The notes beneath the pieces were generated by a model that saw only the letters and a list, made by a program, of their open reading frames with translations, was not told the DNA's origin and made no database searches. The translations under genes were made by a program, and so were the position numbers. A stretch of 64,000 nucleotides of DNA from an uncultured Phascolarctobacterium sp. GTDB taxonomy: Bacteria; Bacillota; Negativicutes; Acidaminococcales; Acidaminococcaceae. Positions 16,305-24,688 of this stretch are shown one piece after another; positions within the stretch are counted from its first letter, which is position 1; each line of letters starts with the position of its first letter. Location: contig URXU01000004.1 in the NCBI GenBank assembly GCA_900552005.1, positions 1-64,000 of the forward strand. The letters are read 5' to 3'.

Positions 16305-16727
16305 TCACTCCCTTGCAGCTTTCTCTTCATCAAAAACTTTTTTTATCTTATCAAACCATTTAGGATCCAGACGTACAATATGCCCTTCCTTATCCGTAAA
16401 GACATTGCGTGTATGTCCTTCTACCGCCACTGCGCCATCACGCAAACGGATGACACGATAATTGAAATCCATTTTAGCTTTATTAAAGGCACTCATGGTA
16501 GTCTGTACTTCAAACTCATCATCAAAGGTACAGGAATTTTTATATTTTACCTGCACTTCCGTAATGGGGAAAATAATATTCTCAGCCATTAAATCGCCAA
16601 GAGCAATGCCGCAGGAGCGCAGATAGGCCACACGCCCCATTTCAAACCAGCGCAGATAATTGGCATGATGCACAACGCCCATCATATCTGTTTCTACAAA
16701 ACGTACTTTATCACGAATGGTAATCAT
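16305..16727 (-). CDS. Hot-dog acyl-CoA thioesterase, YbgC/FadM-like
   Basis: 140 residues. FVETDMMGVVHHANYLRWFEMGR contains the active-site Asp and the HHANYLRW helix typical of 4-hydroxybenzoyl-CoA/YbgC thioesterases. Substrate is uncertain. It is preceded by AAAGGAG and a TATAAT promoter box, and is the first gene of a short operon. Confidence 0.9.
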   Translation of the reverse strand: MITIRDKVRFVETDMMGVVHHANYLRWFEMGRVAYLRSCGIALGDLMAENIIFPITEVQVKYKNSCTFDDEFEVQTTMSAFNKAKMDFNYRVIRLRDGAVAVEGHTRNVFTDKEGHIVRLDPKWFDKIKKVFDEEKAARE

Positions 16728-16764
16728 TAACTACTCCTTTTGTTTAATCATGAATTATTTTTTT

Positions 16765-16773
16765 ATTATAGCA
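16765..16773 (-). promoter_or_regulatory. Extended -10 promoter of the thioesterase operon
   Basis: Minus strand TGCTATAAT, about 38 bp before the start codon; -35 candidates are weak. Confidence 0.55.
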
Positions 16774-16791
16774 CTTTTTAATGCCGGAAGT

Positions 16792-17922
16792 TCAAATATC
16801 TTGAATATTTTTCTGCTCCAAGCGCTGCTTAATCTTTCTCGCCAGCAGGCAACCGGCCACCGAACATAAAGGCACGCTGATAATAATACCGATAATTCCC
16901 CCAATACTGCCGCCAATAGTAATGGCAGCCAATACAAACAGTTCCGAAAGTCCTACTGCTCTGCCAACAATTTTAGGGTACAGCAGATCGCCTTCGATAC
17001 GCTGCAGTACAAAGAAGAAAATCAAAAACCACCATATTTTTTCCGGCGCCGCTACAAGAGTCAGAAAGCAGCCTACTGCCGCACTGATAAAAGTACCTAA
17101 AATAGGAATCAACGCCATGGCAGCTACCAATACGGAAGTCACCAAAGCATACGGAAGCTCAAGAAGCAGCATGCCGGCAAAACAGATAATACCTAAAATT
17201 ACAGCCTCTAAAATCTGCCCTGCTACAAATTCAGAAAAAATCTTTTTAGCTGCGCATCCTGCTTCTGTCAGATAATCCGCTCTCTGACGGCTGCAAAAAG
17301 CATACAATGCCCTGCGCAGATTACGGCCAAGAAAATCTTTTTCTAATAGCACATATACGGAAAATACCAGTCCGATTATAATATCAGCAGTCATATAAAA
17401 AAAGGAAGTAGCCGCATGCCAGGTGCCTTTAAATAAAGTGCCTTTATTATCTTTCAGAAAATTTACTACAGCCTGATAAAAGGACTGCCATTGCTGCTGA
17501 ATATACTGCACGTCATCCTGCGAAAAATTCCAGGAGGTAATTTTCTGCTGCAAATAAAGATTCAATTTATTTAAAGCAGGCGGCACTAATCTGCCTAAGG
17601 TTTTAAGACTACTGTGAATTTCCGGTATCACCAGCAGTAAAACAAAAGCAATTACTGCGCCAATCAGCAAAAAGCTGATTAAAATGCACACGGGACGCCG
17701 CAGATATGCGGACAGCCTGGTATCCGGCAGGAGAACTGCCCAAATATGCTCTATCTTTTCCAGCAGAACATTAACAATAAAAGCTATGCCTGCACCAATA
17801 AGAAATGGCATCAGTACATCCAGCAAACTGTTTAACAGGCCGAGACTTACTTCATAATTCCACAATGCCCATAAAAATACTATGCAGAAACCAGCCAGCG
17901 GATAAAAGCTTTTTTCTTTCAT
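16792..17922 (-). CDS. AI-2E family transporter (PerM/YdiK-like permease)
   Basis: 376 residues with about eight membrane segments: two pairs at the N terminus, a soluble linker near 110-160, and a C-terminal bundle including PILGTFISAAVGCFLTLV and PKIVGRAVGLSELFVLAAITIGGSIGGIIGIIISVP, the family's most conserved part. Members export AI-2 or act as sodium/proton antiporters; the substrate cannot be told here. No close operon partner. Confidence 0.9.
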   Translation of the reverse strand: MKEKSFYPLAGFCIVFLWALWNYEVSLGLLNSLLDVLMPFLIGAGIAFIVNVLLEKIEHIWAVLLPDTRLSAYLRRPVCILISFLLIGAVIAFVLLLVIPEIHSSLKTLGRLVPPALNKLNLYLQQKITSWNFSQDDVQYIQQQWQSFYQAVVNFLKDNKGTLFKGTWHAATSFFYMTADIIIGLVFSVYVLLEKDFLGRNLRRALYAFCSRQRADYLTEAGCAAKKIFSEFVAGQILEAVILGIICFAGMLLLELPYALVTSVLVAAMALIPILGTFISAAVGCFLTLVAAPEKIWWFLIFFFVLQRIEGDLLYPKIVGRAVGLSELFVLAAITIGGSIGGIIGIIISVPLCSVAGCLLARKIKQRLEQKNIQDI

Positions 17923-18008
17923 TTAATATTACTCCTGTCTGAAATTCAATCTATCTTAATATTAACACATCTGCAGCAGTAATACAAAACTCAGCACTGA
18001 TAAGGGCA

Positions 18009-18037
18009 TTGTCTAAATAAAATAAATATGCTATAAT
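18009..18037 (+). promoter_or_regulatory. Promoter of tRNA-Arg
   Basis: Plus strand TTGTCT, 17-base spacer, TATAAT, ending 17 bp before the tRNA. Confidence 0.8.
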
Positions 18038-18054
18038 TTTTTATTATAAATAAT

Positions 18055-18129
18055 GCGCCCGTAGCTCAGTGGATAGAGCATTGGCCTCCGGAGCCATGTG
18101 CGGTGGTTCGATTCCACTCGGGCGTACCA
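18055..18129 (+). tRNA. tRNA-Arg(CCG)
   Basis: 75-nt cloverleaf, acceptor GCGCCCG/CGGGCGT with a terminal G-T pair, anticodon loop CTCCGGA, encoded CCA, own promoter and terminator. Confidence 0.95.
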
Positions 18130-18137
18130 AAAAAAAT

Positions 18138-18172
18138 AAACCCGGCTTTTTAGCCGGGTTTTATTTTTTTAT
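18138..18172. terminator. Terminator of tRNA-Arg, shared with convergent gene
   Basis: Stem AAACCCGGCT/AGCCGGGTTT, 4-base loop, flanked by A- and T-runs, so it can work in both directions. Confidence 0.88.
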
Positions 18173-18188
18173 GATGCTTTAAGTTTAA

Positions 18189-18629
18189 TCAATCAGCTTC
18201 ATAAGTATAAACTACGTTTTTTGCACCGTCTTTCTGCAGTACAAAGTATTTTACTTCACCTTCACGGATATCTTTGAAGTCCACACTTTCAGCTACATCG
18301 TCACCGATGGCAACCATTTCATTAGCTCCCACAGCTACACTGCTGAGCTGTACATAGGCATTTCCCTGAGTGAATACCAGACGCGCCTTGCCTTCTGCAT
18401 CAGTAGTTACCGCATGTTTAACGCCCTGATAATCATAATAATTTACTGTTGCGCCGGTGAGAGGCGCTTTATTTTCATCAACAACAACATATACAATCTG
18501 AGCTTTGCCCGGAGTCATTTCATAATGAGCTGCTGCTTCGTACGCATTGTGAAAAGGATTATATCCGCCTGCCATAGCCGTAGCGCTTACTGCCATTGCC
18601 ATCACTAAACCTAACATCATTTTCTTCAT
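18189..18629 (-). CDS. Small exported protein, transthyretin/Ig-like fold
   Basis: 146 residues with a signal peptide (MKKMMLGLVMAMAVSATAMA, likely cut after the last Ala). The mature part reads as one beta-sandwich: IVYVVVDENKAPLTGATVNYY and TTDAEGKARLVF match the general pattern of carboxypeptidase-regulatory or transthyretin-like domains. No specific function recognised. It has its own promoter and a 70-base leader, downstream of the molybdenum operon, from which no terminator separates it. Confidence 0.8.
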   Translation of the reverse strand: MKKMMLGLVMAMAVSATAMAGGYNPFHNAYEAAAHYEMTPGKAQIVYVVVDENKAPLTGATVNYYDYQGVKHAVTTDAEGKARLVFTQGNAYVQLSSVAVGANEMVAIGDDVAESVDFKDIREGEVKYFVLQKDGAKNVVYTYEAD

Positions 18630-18666
18630 AATTAATCACTTCTCTTTCTTATTATTTTATCGGTGA

Positions 18667-18691
18667 AAGTACCTGTCTTAAACCGGTACTG
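18667..18691 (-). other. Stem-loop in the leader of the small exported protein
   Basis: On the minus strand AGTACC and GGTACT pair around an 11-base loop in the 5' leader. Role unknown; it is not followed by a T-run. Confidence 0.4.
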
Positions 18692-18710
18692 TCTTTCCTT
18701 GTCTGCTTTA

Positions 18711-18739
18711 ATTATATTCGAATAGTGTCAGAAATACAA
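18711..18739 (-). promoter_or_regulatory. Promoter of the small exported protein
   Basis: Minus strand TTGTAT, 17-base spacer, TATAAT, about 75 bases upstream of the likely start of translation. Confidence 0.65.
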
Positions 18740-18772
18740 TTAATGCCAGATTAGAGAAAGATTAAAATTTGA

Positions 18773-19117
18773 TTAGAAAAAATACTTGGCAAAAGCTTTC
18801 TCTGCCTGCTGCTGTATTTCCCTTTCAAAAGCTTCGTAACGTCCGAGCAGTTCACTGCCCTCCGGCGTCAAACTGCTGCTGCCGCCGCTGCTGCCGCCGC
18901 TGCGACTGTTTACCAGCTTAAAACCAAGATCATCTTCTGCCCGATGCAATATTTTCCAGGCCTTGCTGGAAGACATTCCCATTTGCCGGTATGCAGCAGA
19001 TAAAGAGCCTTCTTGCGCTATTAATCTTAAAAGCTGAGCAATTCCTTTGCCAAAAGCGATCTCATGATTATAAATTCTTACCTTGATATGGAAATTCTGC
19101 GGCGCTTTATAAGCCAT
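18773..19117 (-). CDS. ModE N-terminal-type winged-helix regulator
   Basis: 114 residues matching the DNA-binding half of ModE: AFGKGIAQLLRLIAQEGSLSAAYRQMGMSSSKAWKILHRAED, then LVNSRSGGSSGG, where E. coli ModE has a glycine-rich wing, then LTPEGSELLGRY. The molybdate-binding TOBE domains of full ModE are absent, so molybdate sensing would need another protein or another mechanism. The ATG begins one base after the stop of the MoeA-like gene. As last gene of the mod/moa operon it probably controls that operon or the hydroxylase genes. Confidence 0.88.
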   Translation of the reverse strand: MAYKAPQNFHIKVRIYNHEIAFGKGIAQLLRLIAQEGSLSAAYRQMGMSSSKAWKILHRAEDDLGFKLVNSRSGGSSGGSSSLTPEGSELLGRYEAFEREIQQQAEKAFAKYFF

Positions 19118-19118
19118 T

Positions 19119-20159
19119 TTACCATCCCTTACCAAAACCACAATTCGGATATGTGCAGATGCTGCAGTTTAAGCACAATCCTCCCTGCCCCAAAGCAGCC
19201 AGTTCTGATGCCTCAATTTTATCAGCCGCTGCGACACGCGGCAGTACTAAATCAAAAATTGTTCTTTTGGCATACATCACGCACCCCGGCAAGCCCATAA
19301 CAGGTACTATCCTGCCATCCTGCCGCTGATAGTAAGCCAATAAGAACATTGCTCCAGGCAAAACAGGAGCGCCGTAAGTCACAATCTCGGCGCCGGTATT
19401 TTTAATGGCCAAAGGCGTACGGTCATCAGGATCCACACTCATTCCCCCGGTGCACAAAACCATATCCACACCTTTATCTCTGACAGCAGTCAAAATGGCT
19501 GCCGTAATTTTCTCATGCTCATCGGATAAAATCGTTTTATAAACAGCTTTAATGCCGTACTCCGCCAATTTTTCTTCTACTACAGGCGTGAAGGTATCCT
19601 GAATGCGCCCATGGTAAACCTCGCTGCCCGTTGTAATAATCGCGGCCGTCTTTCTGACATAGGGCAGTAATTGCAGCAAAGGTTCATCGCCGCATTGTTC
19701 CCGCATATGCTGCATTTTTTCTTTAGCTATTACCAGGGGAATAATTCTCGTTCCAGCCAGTTTATCACCTTTTTTAACAGGAGTATTTCCGTGACGCGTG
19801 GCAATCATCATTTCTCCTAGTCCGTTTACCAACTGCAGCCTGCTGCCGTCAACCTTAAATAATCCGTCAAATTCCGCCGTTAATTCAATCTTGCCTTCTT
19901 TCACATCCGATGGATGCATGCCCTCATTTTGGCAGACCTTACACAAGATTTGCGCGGCATCATTTTCATGCAGCATATTCTCGTCATTTTCCCATACATA
20001 AAGATGTTCCTTGCCAATGGAAAGCAAAACCGGAATATCTTCCGGTCTTACAATATGACCCTTGCGAAAAACGGCGTCTTTGGTTACGCCTCTGATAATC
20101 TGCGTTAAATCATGAACCAGCACGCAGCCTACCGCGTCTTCAGTTCTAATTAATTTCAT
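19119..20159 (-). CDS. MoeA-like molybdopterin-binding protein with Cys-rich tail
   Basis: 346 residues. The C-terminal half is a MoaB/MogA-type molybdopterin-binding domain: AAIITTGSEVYHGRIQD, then DMVLCTGGMSVDPDDRTPLAI and PGAMFLLAYY. The N-terminal half resembles the substrate domain of MoeA but is divergent. The last 20 residues hold CLNCSICTYPNCGFG, four cysteines spaced C-x2-C-x2-C-x4-C, which standard MoeA lacks and which could bind a metal or an iron-sulfur cluster. Probably acts in molybdate insertion or cofactor sensing. Confidence 0.85.
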   Translation of the reverse strand: MKLIRTEDAVGCVLVHDLTQIIRGVTKDAVFRKGHIVRPEDIPVLLSIGKEHLYVWENDENMLHENDAAQILCKVCQNEGMHPSDVKEGKIELTAEFDGLFKVDGSRLQLVNGLGEMMIATRHGNTPVKKGDKLAGTRIIPLVIAKEKMQHMREQCGDEPLLQLLPYVRKTAAIITTGSEVYHGRIQDTFTPVVEEKLAEYGIKAVYKTILSDEHEKITAAILTAVRDKGVDMVLCTGGMSVDPDDRTPLAIKNTGAEIVTYGAPVLPGAMFLLAYYQRQDGRIVPVMGLPGCVMYAKRTIFDLVLPRVAAADKIEASELAALGQGGLCLNCSICTYPNCGFGKGW

Positions 20160-20171
20160 AACATCTTCTCC

Positions 20172-20948
20172 CTATCTTACTACTGCAAAACCAGCTTCTT
20201 TAAATACCTGCAAGGCTTCTTCACTGCGCAAAAACGCATAAAATTTTTCTGCAGCCTGCATATGCGGCGCCTGTTTCAGTATCCCCATGGGATAGATTAC
20301 CGGTTTGCTCAATACGCCAGCAGGCGCTTCGGCAACCACTCGCACTTTCCGGCTGGCAGCCGCATCAGTGGCATAGACCAAACCTGCGTCCGCACTGCCC
20401 TCTGCTACCCAGTGCAGTACTTCGGTAACATTTGTTCCCAGACTGGCTTTGGTGCTCACCTCATGCCAAAATCCTAATTTTTCCAAAGCTTCCTTGGCAT
20501 ATTGTCCGACAGGTACGCTGGCCGGATCGCCAACAGCCGGCCGCTTGGCCGCCGCAATATCAGAAAAGCTTTTCATTGAACTATTGCCTGAGGCGGGTAC
20601 AATCAGCACCAGTTTATTTTCCAGCAGCGGTACAGTTTTTTCTTTATCCATATAGCCTTTATCCATTAAACTCTGCATCTGCTTATTGGAAGCTGAAATA
20701 AAAATATCTGCCGCCAGCCCCTGTTCAATCTGCATCTGTAGTTTGCCCGAACTGTCATAAGTACCTTCGATTTTAATCTCAGGATATTTTTCATTAAACA
20801 TGGGGATCAGCCGCTCGGTAAATACTTTCTCCAAACTGGCAGCCGCAGCAAGACTTATCTGCTGCTTTTGCGCAGTTTTATCATCTCCGCAGCCGGATAA
20901 TGCAACTACCATGAGCAAAATTGCCAGAGCGATAATTCTTTTAAACAT
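20172..20948 (-). CDS. modA: Molybdate ABC transporter substrate-binding lipoprotein
   Basis: 258 residues with a lipoprotein signal ending in the lipobox LSGC. The mature protein has the ModA pattern ISLAAAASLEKVFTE, TYDSSGKLQMQIEQG, ADIFISASNKQM and a C-terminal IYPMGILKQAPH. It binds molybdate (possibly tungstate) outside the membrane and hands it to ModB. The ATG overlaps the modC stop by one base. A TTG two codons upstream is possible. Confidence 0.93.
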   Translation of the reverse strand: MFKRIIALAILLMVVALSGCGDDKTAQKQQISLAAAASLEKVFTERLIPMFNEKYPEIKIEGTYDSSGKLQMQIEQGLAADIFISASNKQMQSLMDKGYMDKEKTVPLLENKLVLIVPASGNSSMKSFSDIAAAKRPAVGDPASVPVGQYAKEALEKLGFWHEVSTKASLGTNVTEVLHWVAEGSADAGLVYATDAAASRKVRVVAEAPAGVLSKPVIYPMGILKQAPHMQAAEKFYAFLRSEEALQVFKEAGFAVVR

Positions 20949-21607
20949 TACCAATCACACTCCTTTGCAAACCTTCCCTGACTGATAAATAATACCTGAT
21001 CACTAAGTCTTTCAATCTCCTGCCGGTCATGGCTTACCAGCACTGAAATGCCTCCGTATTCCCGCAATAACTGCTGAAGCTGCAGCTGCAACTGTTCTTT
21101 CAGTCCGGCATCCAGTGCGGAAAAAGGTTCGTCTAATAAAATTACTTCCGGTTCCGCCGCCAGAAGCCGTGCCAGAGCTGCTCTCTGCTTCTGACCGCCG
21201 GAAAGCTGCCTTGGATAGCTGTCTTTCAGCTCCTGCAGCTGAAATTTTGCCATTAAAGCATCAGCCTTCTGCCTGCAGGCTGCGGCAGATATCTTTCTGG
21301 CCCGCAGACCGCACATAATATTAGCGGTTACATCCATATTGGGAAACAGAGCATAGCTTTGAAATAAATAACCTATCCGCCGTTGCTGCGGCGTCAGATT
21401 AATGCCGTCTTTACTGTCATAAAGAACCCGCCCATTCAGGACAATTCTGCCTGCATCAGGCTGTTCAATACCGGCCAAACATTTGAGAAACATGCTTTTG
21501 CCGCTGCCGCTGCTGCCCATCAGGCCTAAAACGCCGTCAGCAAGCTGAAGTTCTGCCTGCAGCGTAAAACTTCTCAGCTTTTTTATTATATTTACTTCCA
21601 GCTGCAA
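20948..21607 (-). CDS. modC: Molybdate ABC transporter ATP-binding protein
   Basis: 219 residues: Walker A GSSGSGKS, Q-loop in YLFQSYALFPN, signature LSGGQKQRAALARLL, Walker B VILLDEPFSALD and the switch histidine in VSHDRQE. It ends after the nucleotide-binding domain, so the C-terminal TOBE domain that binds molybdate in E. coli ModC is missing. The start is taken as TTG 8 bases after GGAGG because this leaves an N terminus QLEVNI like other ModC proteins; an ATG nine codons earlier inside modB is possible. Confidence 0.92.
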   Translation of the reverse strand: MQLEVNIIKKLRSFTLQAELQLADGVLGLMGSSGSGKSMFLKCLAGIEQPDAGRIVLNGRVLYDSKDGINLTPQQRRIGYLFQSYALFPNMDVTANIMCGLRARKISAAACRQKADALMAKFQLQELKDSYPRQLSGGQKQRAALARLLAAEPEVILLDEPFSALDAGLKEQLQLQLQQLLREYGGISVLVSHDRQEIERLSDQVLFISQGRFAKECDW

Positions 21608-21609
21608 AA

Positions 21610-22290
21610 TTATCCCTCCTGACGCTTCCTGCATCTGTATAAATACCAGTTCATTCCGATAACCATAACAAGACACACTGCCATAATAATAATTACATAA
21701 TTCATGGCCATATCCATGTCACCGGCGGCAACGGACGAATATACAGCCAAAGGCAAGGTTCGGGTTTTACCGGCAATATTGCCGGCAATCATGGCCGTGG
21801 CACCAAATTCACCCAAGCCACGGGCAAAAGACAGTACTCCGCCGGAAACAATTCCCGGCAACGCATTGGGCAGCAACACCCGCATAAAAATACTGCTTTC
21901 CGACATGCCCAGGGTTCTCCCGGCCTGCAGTAGTTCTTCATCAACCTGTTCAAAGGCACCTCTGGCTGAGCGGTACATCAGCGGAAAGGCAATAACCGCT
22001 GCCGCCAGTACGGTTGCCAGCCAGGAAAAGGCTATCTGCACCCCAAAACATTCCAGAAACAGTCTCCCCAATAGTCTGTTATTGCCAAACAGGCACAACA
22101 GAAAAAAACCGGCCACCGTAGGAGGCAATACCAAAGGTAGCGTCATTACTCCATCGATAATAATTTTCACCAAGGCACTGCGTCTGCTGATTACCCACCA
22201 GGCAGTCAGAATACCTGCAAAAAAAACAATAATCATTGTAGCTGCCGCTGTCTGCAAGGAAATCCATACCGGCGAAAAATCCAAACTCAT
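21610..22290 (-). CDS. modB: Molybdate ABC transporter permease
   Basis: 226 residues with about five to six membrane segments and the EAA loop as EELLQAGRTLGMSESSIFMRVLLPNALPGIVSG, followed by FARGLGEFGATAMIAGN. It forms the channel for molybdate with ModC. The ATG overlaps the stop of the MOSC-MogA gene in ATGA. Confidence 0.94.
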   Translation of the reverse strand: MSLDFSPVWISLQTAAATMIIVFFAGILTAWWVISRRSALVKIIIDGVMTLPLVLPPTVAGFFLLCLFGNNRLLGRLFLECFGVQIAFSWLATVLAAAVIAFPLMYRSARGAFEQVDEELLQAGRTLGMSESSIFMRVLLPNALPGIVSGGVLSFARGLGEFGATAMIAGNIAGKTRTLPLAVYSSVAAGDMDMAMNYVIIIMAVCLVMVIGMNWYLYRCRKRQEG

Positions 22291-23237
22291 CTTCCGCACT
22301 CTCCGTCAGTGCCGCGCAGCAATCTCAACCCATGTTCCAACTGAGGCAATACCAGCTGCAGGCTTTCTTCAACAGCTTTACGGCTGCCTGGCAAATTAAC
22401 AATCAAAGTTTTATTATGCATGACGGATACGCCGCGCCCCAACATGGCTCTCGGCGTAATCTTCATAGACCCTGCCCTTATAGCTTCGGCAATACCTGGT
22501 ACATTACGGGTCGCAACGGCCATAGTAGCTTCCGGCGTGCAGTCCCGCAGGGACATGCCGGTGCCCCCAGTTGTAATAATCAAATCCACCTGTCTGCCAT
22601 CAGCCAGGCGCAGCAACTCTTTTTCAATCTGCGGCTGCTCGTCAGGCAGTAAAACTTCTTCCACCACTTCATAACCTGCTCGCTCTAACAGCTGCGCCGC
22701 TAACGGACCGCTGGTATCTTCTCTCAACCCTGCAAACCCTTTATCACTCAATGTCATTACCGCAGCAGTTAAGGGTCTGTCCGCAGCAGGCAAAACAGCA
22801 GTCATTTCATCACCGGCCTGGATGACGCCTCCCCGCAGTACTTCGGCAAAAACACCTTCGCGCGGCATAATGCAGTCACCTACACGCTGATAAATTCTGC
22901 AATGAGTATGACATTCTTTGCCTATCTGCGTCAGACGCAGCACAACTTCACCACAATAAAATTTAGTTCCTACCGGTAAATTTTTAAAATCAAGCCCGGC
23001 AACTAAAATATTTTCACCAAAAGCGCCGGTACCAGCCTGTCCGCCGCTGGCATTAAACTCCTGAACCTTATCATAGGAAAGCAGGCTTACCTGCCGATGC
23101 CACTTACCGGCATGCGCATCGCCGCAAATGCCGTAGCCGGCCTTAAGGATAGCCTTTGCCGCAGGCTTTTTCTCTGTGCCGCGTTTTTCACTTAGGCAGA
23201 CAGCCTTGACCGTTCCGCGCAAATTTATTTCTGCCAT
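22287..23237 (-). CDS. Fused MOSC domain and MogA/MoaB molybdopterin adenylyltransferase
   Basis: 316 residues with two modules. Residues 1-148 form a MOSC domain (KAGYGICGDAHAGKWHRQVSLL, GAFGENILVAG, GKECHTHCRIY). Residues 155-310 are a MogA-like domain with AVMTLSDKGFAGLREDTSGP, DLIITTGGTGMSLRDCTPEAT and IVNLPGSRKAVEESL. MogA activates molybdopterin with AMP before metal insertion; MOSC domains handle sulfur or bind molybdenum cofactor. The fusion is known in anaerobes. It overlaps moaC by 13 bases. Confidence 0.92.
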   Translation of the reverse strand: MAEINLRGTVKAVCLSEKRGTEKKPAAKAILKAGYGICGDAHAGKWHRQVSLLSYDKVQEFNASGGQAGTGAFGENILVAGLDFKNLPVGTKFYCGEVVLRLTQIGKECHTHCRIYQRVGDCIMPREGVFAEVLRGGVIQAGDEMTAVLPAADRPLTAAVMTLSDKGFAGLREDTSGPLAAQLLERAGYEVVEEVLLPDEQPQIEKELLRLADGRQVDLIITTGGTGMSLRDCTPEATMAVATRNVPGIAEAIRAGSMKITPRAMLGRGVSVMHNKTLIVNLPGSRKAVEESLQLVLPQLEHGLRLLRGTDGECGR

Positions 23238-23707
23238 GTAAAATCACCGCTCTTTCCGCCGCTTTTTGCCAATAAATGTACTTCGCTAATTACCATGCTT
23301 TTATCAATGGCTTTGCACATATCATAAACCGTCAGCAGGGCAATCTGCACGCCAGTCAGCGCTTCCATTTCCACGCCAGTCTTACCGTCCGTCTTCACGG
23401 TGCAGATAGCCTGCAGACATGGTTCTGCTCCATCTTCCAATTTAAAATCCAATGCACACTTAGTCAGCGGCAGATTATGGCATAAAGGGATAAGCTCACT
23501 GGTTTTTTTAACCCCCATAATGCCGGCAATCCTTGCCACTCCCAGTACATCACCTTTTTTCACGCTGCCGCTTTTAATGCGTTCAAAAATCTCCCGGCAA
23601 ACTTTGATCTTTCCCACTGCCACCGCGGTACGGCCCGTAACAGGTTTGTCAGAAACATCTACCATAAGAGCATTGCCCTTACCGTCAAAATGCGTTAAAG
23701 CACTCAT
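23225..23707 (-). CDS. moaC: Cyclic pyranopterin monophosphate synthase
   Basis: 160 residues. MVDVSDKPVTGRTAVAVGKI, then ARIAGIMGVKKTSELIPLCHNLPL and GVEMEALTGVQIALLTVYDMCKA are the conserved MoaC blocks, with the catalytic Lys and Asp in the last. With MoaA it turns GTP into cyclic pyranopterin phosphate. The ATG follows GGAGG at the end of moaA. Confidence 0.96.
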   Translation of the reverse strand: MSALTHFDGKGNALMVDVSDKPVTGRTAVAVGKIKVCREIFERIKSGSVKKGDVLGVARIAGIMGVKKTSELIPLCHNLPLTKCALDFKLEDGAEPCLQAICTVKTDGKTGVEMEALTGVQIALLTVYDMCKAIDKSMVISEVHLLAKSGGKSGDFTWQK

Positions 23708-23708
23708 T

Positions 23709-24668
23709 TTATCCTCCAATTTCATTCATCGTAAATGCTGCCGGAGCCTGTAAAAAATGGTGTCCGGCAGGTTTATCCTTAATTACCCGCAGCATTTCTT
23801 GTCTTAAAAAATTCTCATCCTTACCACTGCGCAGCAACCGGCGCAGATTCAGTCCCTGGTCGCTGTATAAACAGGTTTTTAAAAAGCCTGTGGCAGTTAA
23901 ACGTACTCTGTTGCACGCCGCACAAAACTTGCCATGCAGCGGCTGAATAAAACCAATCAGCGCATTTGTCTCTGTTTCCCGATAATATACTGCCGGCCCG
24001 CTGCCGTATTTTCCCTGATCAGGCAGCAATTGCCGCCCATGTTTTGCTAAAATGCTGCGCACCGTTTCACCGCTTAGCCCCTGTAAGCTCTGATTACAGC
24101 CCAGCGGCATTAATTCAATAAAGCGAATGGGAATCTGCAGTTTGGCGGCAAAATCAGTCATCGCCAGCAGGTCTTGCTCGGACATTGTATCTAAGGGAAC
24201 ACAATTGATTTTAACCTTCAACCCGTTCTTTCTGGCAGCCTGTACTGAACTGAGGACTTCCGGCAGCAAATCTGCGCCTGTCAACTGCGCATAACGCTGC
24301 CTGTCCAAAGTATCCATACTGATATTGATGCTGTCCAGTCCCAGCTGCTGCAATTCTGATAAAGAAGAATGCAGCAAGGTGCCGTTAGTAGTTAAGCTTA
24401 CCTGCTCAGCTCCCGGCAGATTTTTCAGCAGGCGCAAAAACTTAATGCAATCACGGCGCACCAAAGGTTCGCCGCCAGTAACGCGAAAGCGCCTGATACC
24501 AAGCTCTACAGCAATTCGGCAAATTTTCAGTATTTCCTCATAAGTAAGAATTGCACTGTGCGGCAGCAGCTGCTGCCTTTCCGAGCGGCAATAGCAGCAA
24601 CGTAAATTGCAGCGATCTGTCAGCGATATACGCATATAATTAATGGTTCTTCCGAATCCGTCCCGCAT
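23709..24668 (-). CDS. moaA: GTP 3',8-cyclase, radical SAM
   Basis: 319 residues. Radical-SAM cysteines 20, 24 and 27 lie in DRCNLRCCYCRSE; the second cluster is C-x2-C-x13-C in CAACNRVRLTATGFLKTC; and the protein ends in the Gly-Gly tail essential for catalysis. First gene of the eight-gene mod/moa operon. GGAG precedes the ATG. An inverted repeat and a weak promoter lie in the 49 bp leader. Confidence 0.96.
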   Translation of the reverse strand: MRDGFGRTINYMRISLTDRCNLRCCYCRSERQQLLPHSAILTYEEILKICRIAVELGIRRFRVTGGEPLVRRDCIKFLRLLKNLPGAEQVSLTTNGTLLHSSLSELQQLGLDSINISMDTLDRQRYAQLTGADLLPEVLSSVQAARKNGLKVKINCVPLDTMSEQDLLAMTDFAAKLQIPIRFIELMPLGCNQSLQGLSGETVRSILAKHGRQLLPDQGKYGSGPAVYYRETETNALIGFIQPLHGKFCAACNRVRLTATGFLKTCLYSDQGLNLRRLLRSGKDENFLRQEMLRVIKDKPAGHHFLQAPAAFTMNEIGG

Positions 24669-24688
24669 AATTTCTCCTTTTACCGTTT

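Noticed and set aside
18880..18912. GCT/GCC triplet run in the ModE-like gene as a microsatellite
   Set aside because: It encodes the Gly-Ser wing in frame, where ModE proteins normally have a glycine-rich stretch; no sign of a frameshift.
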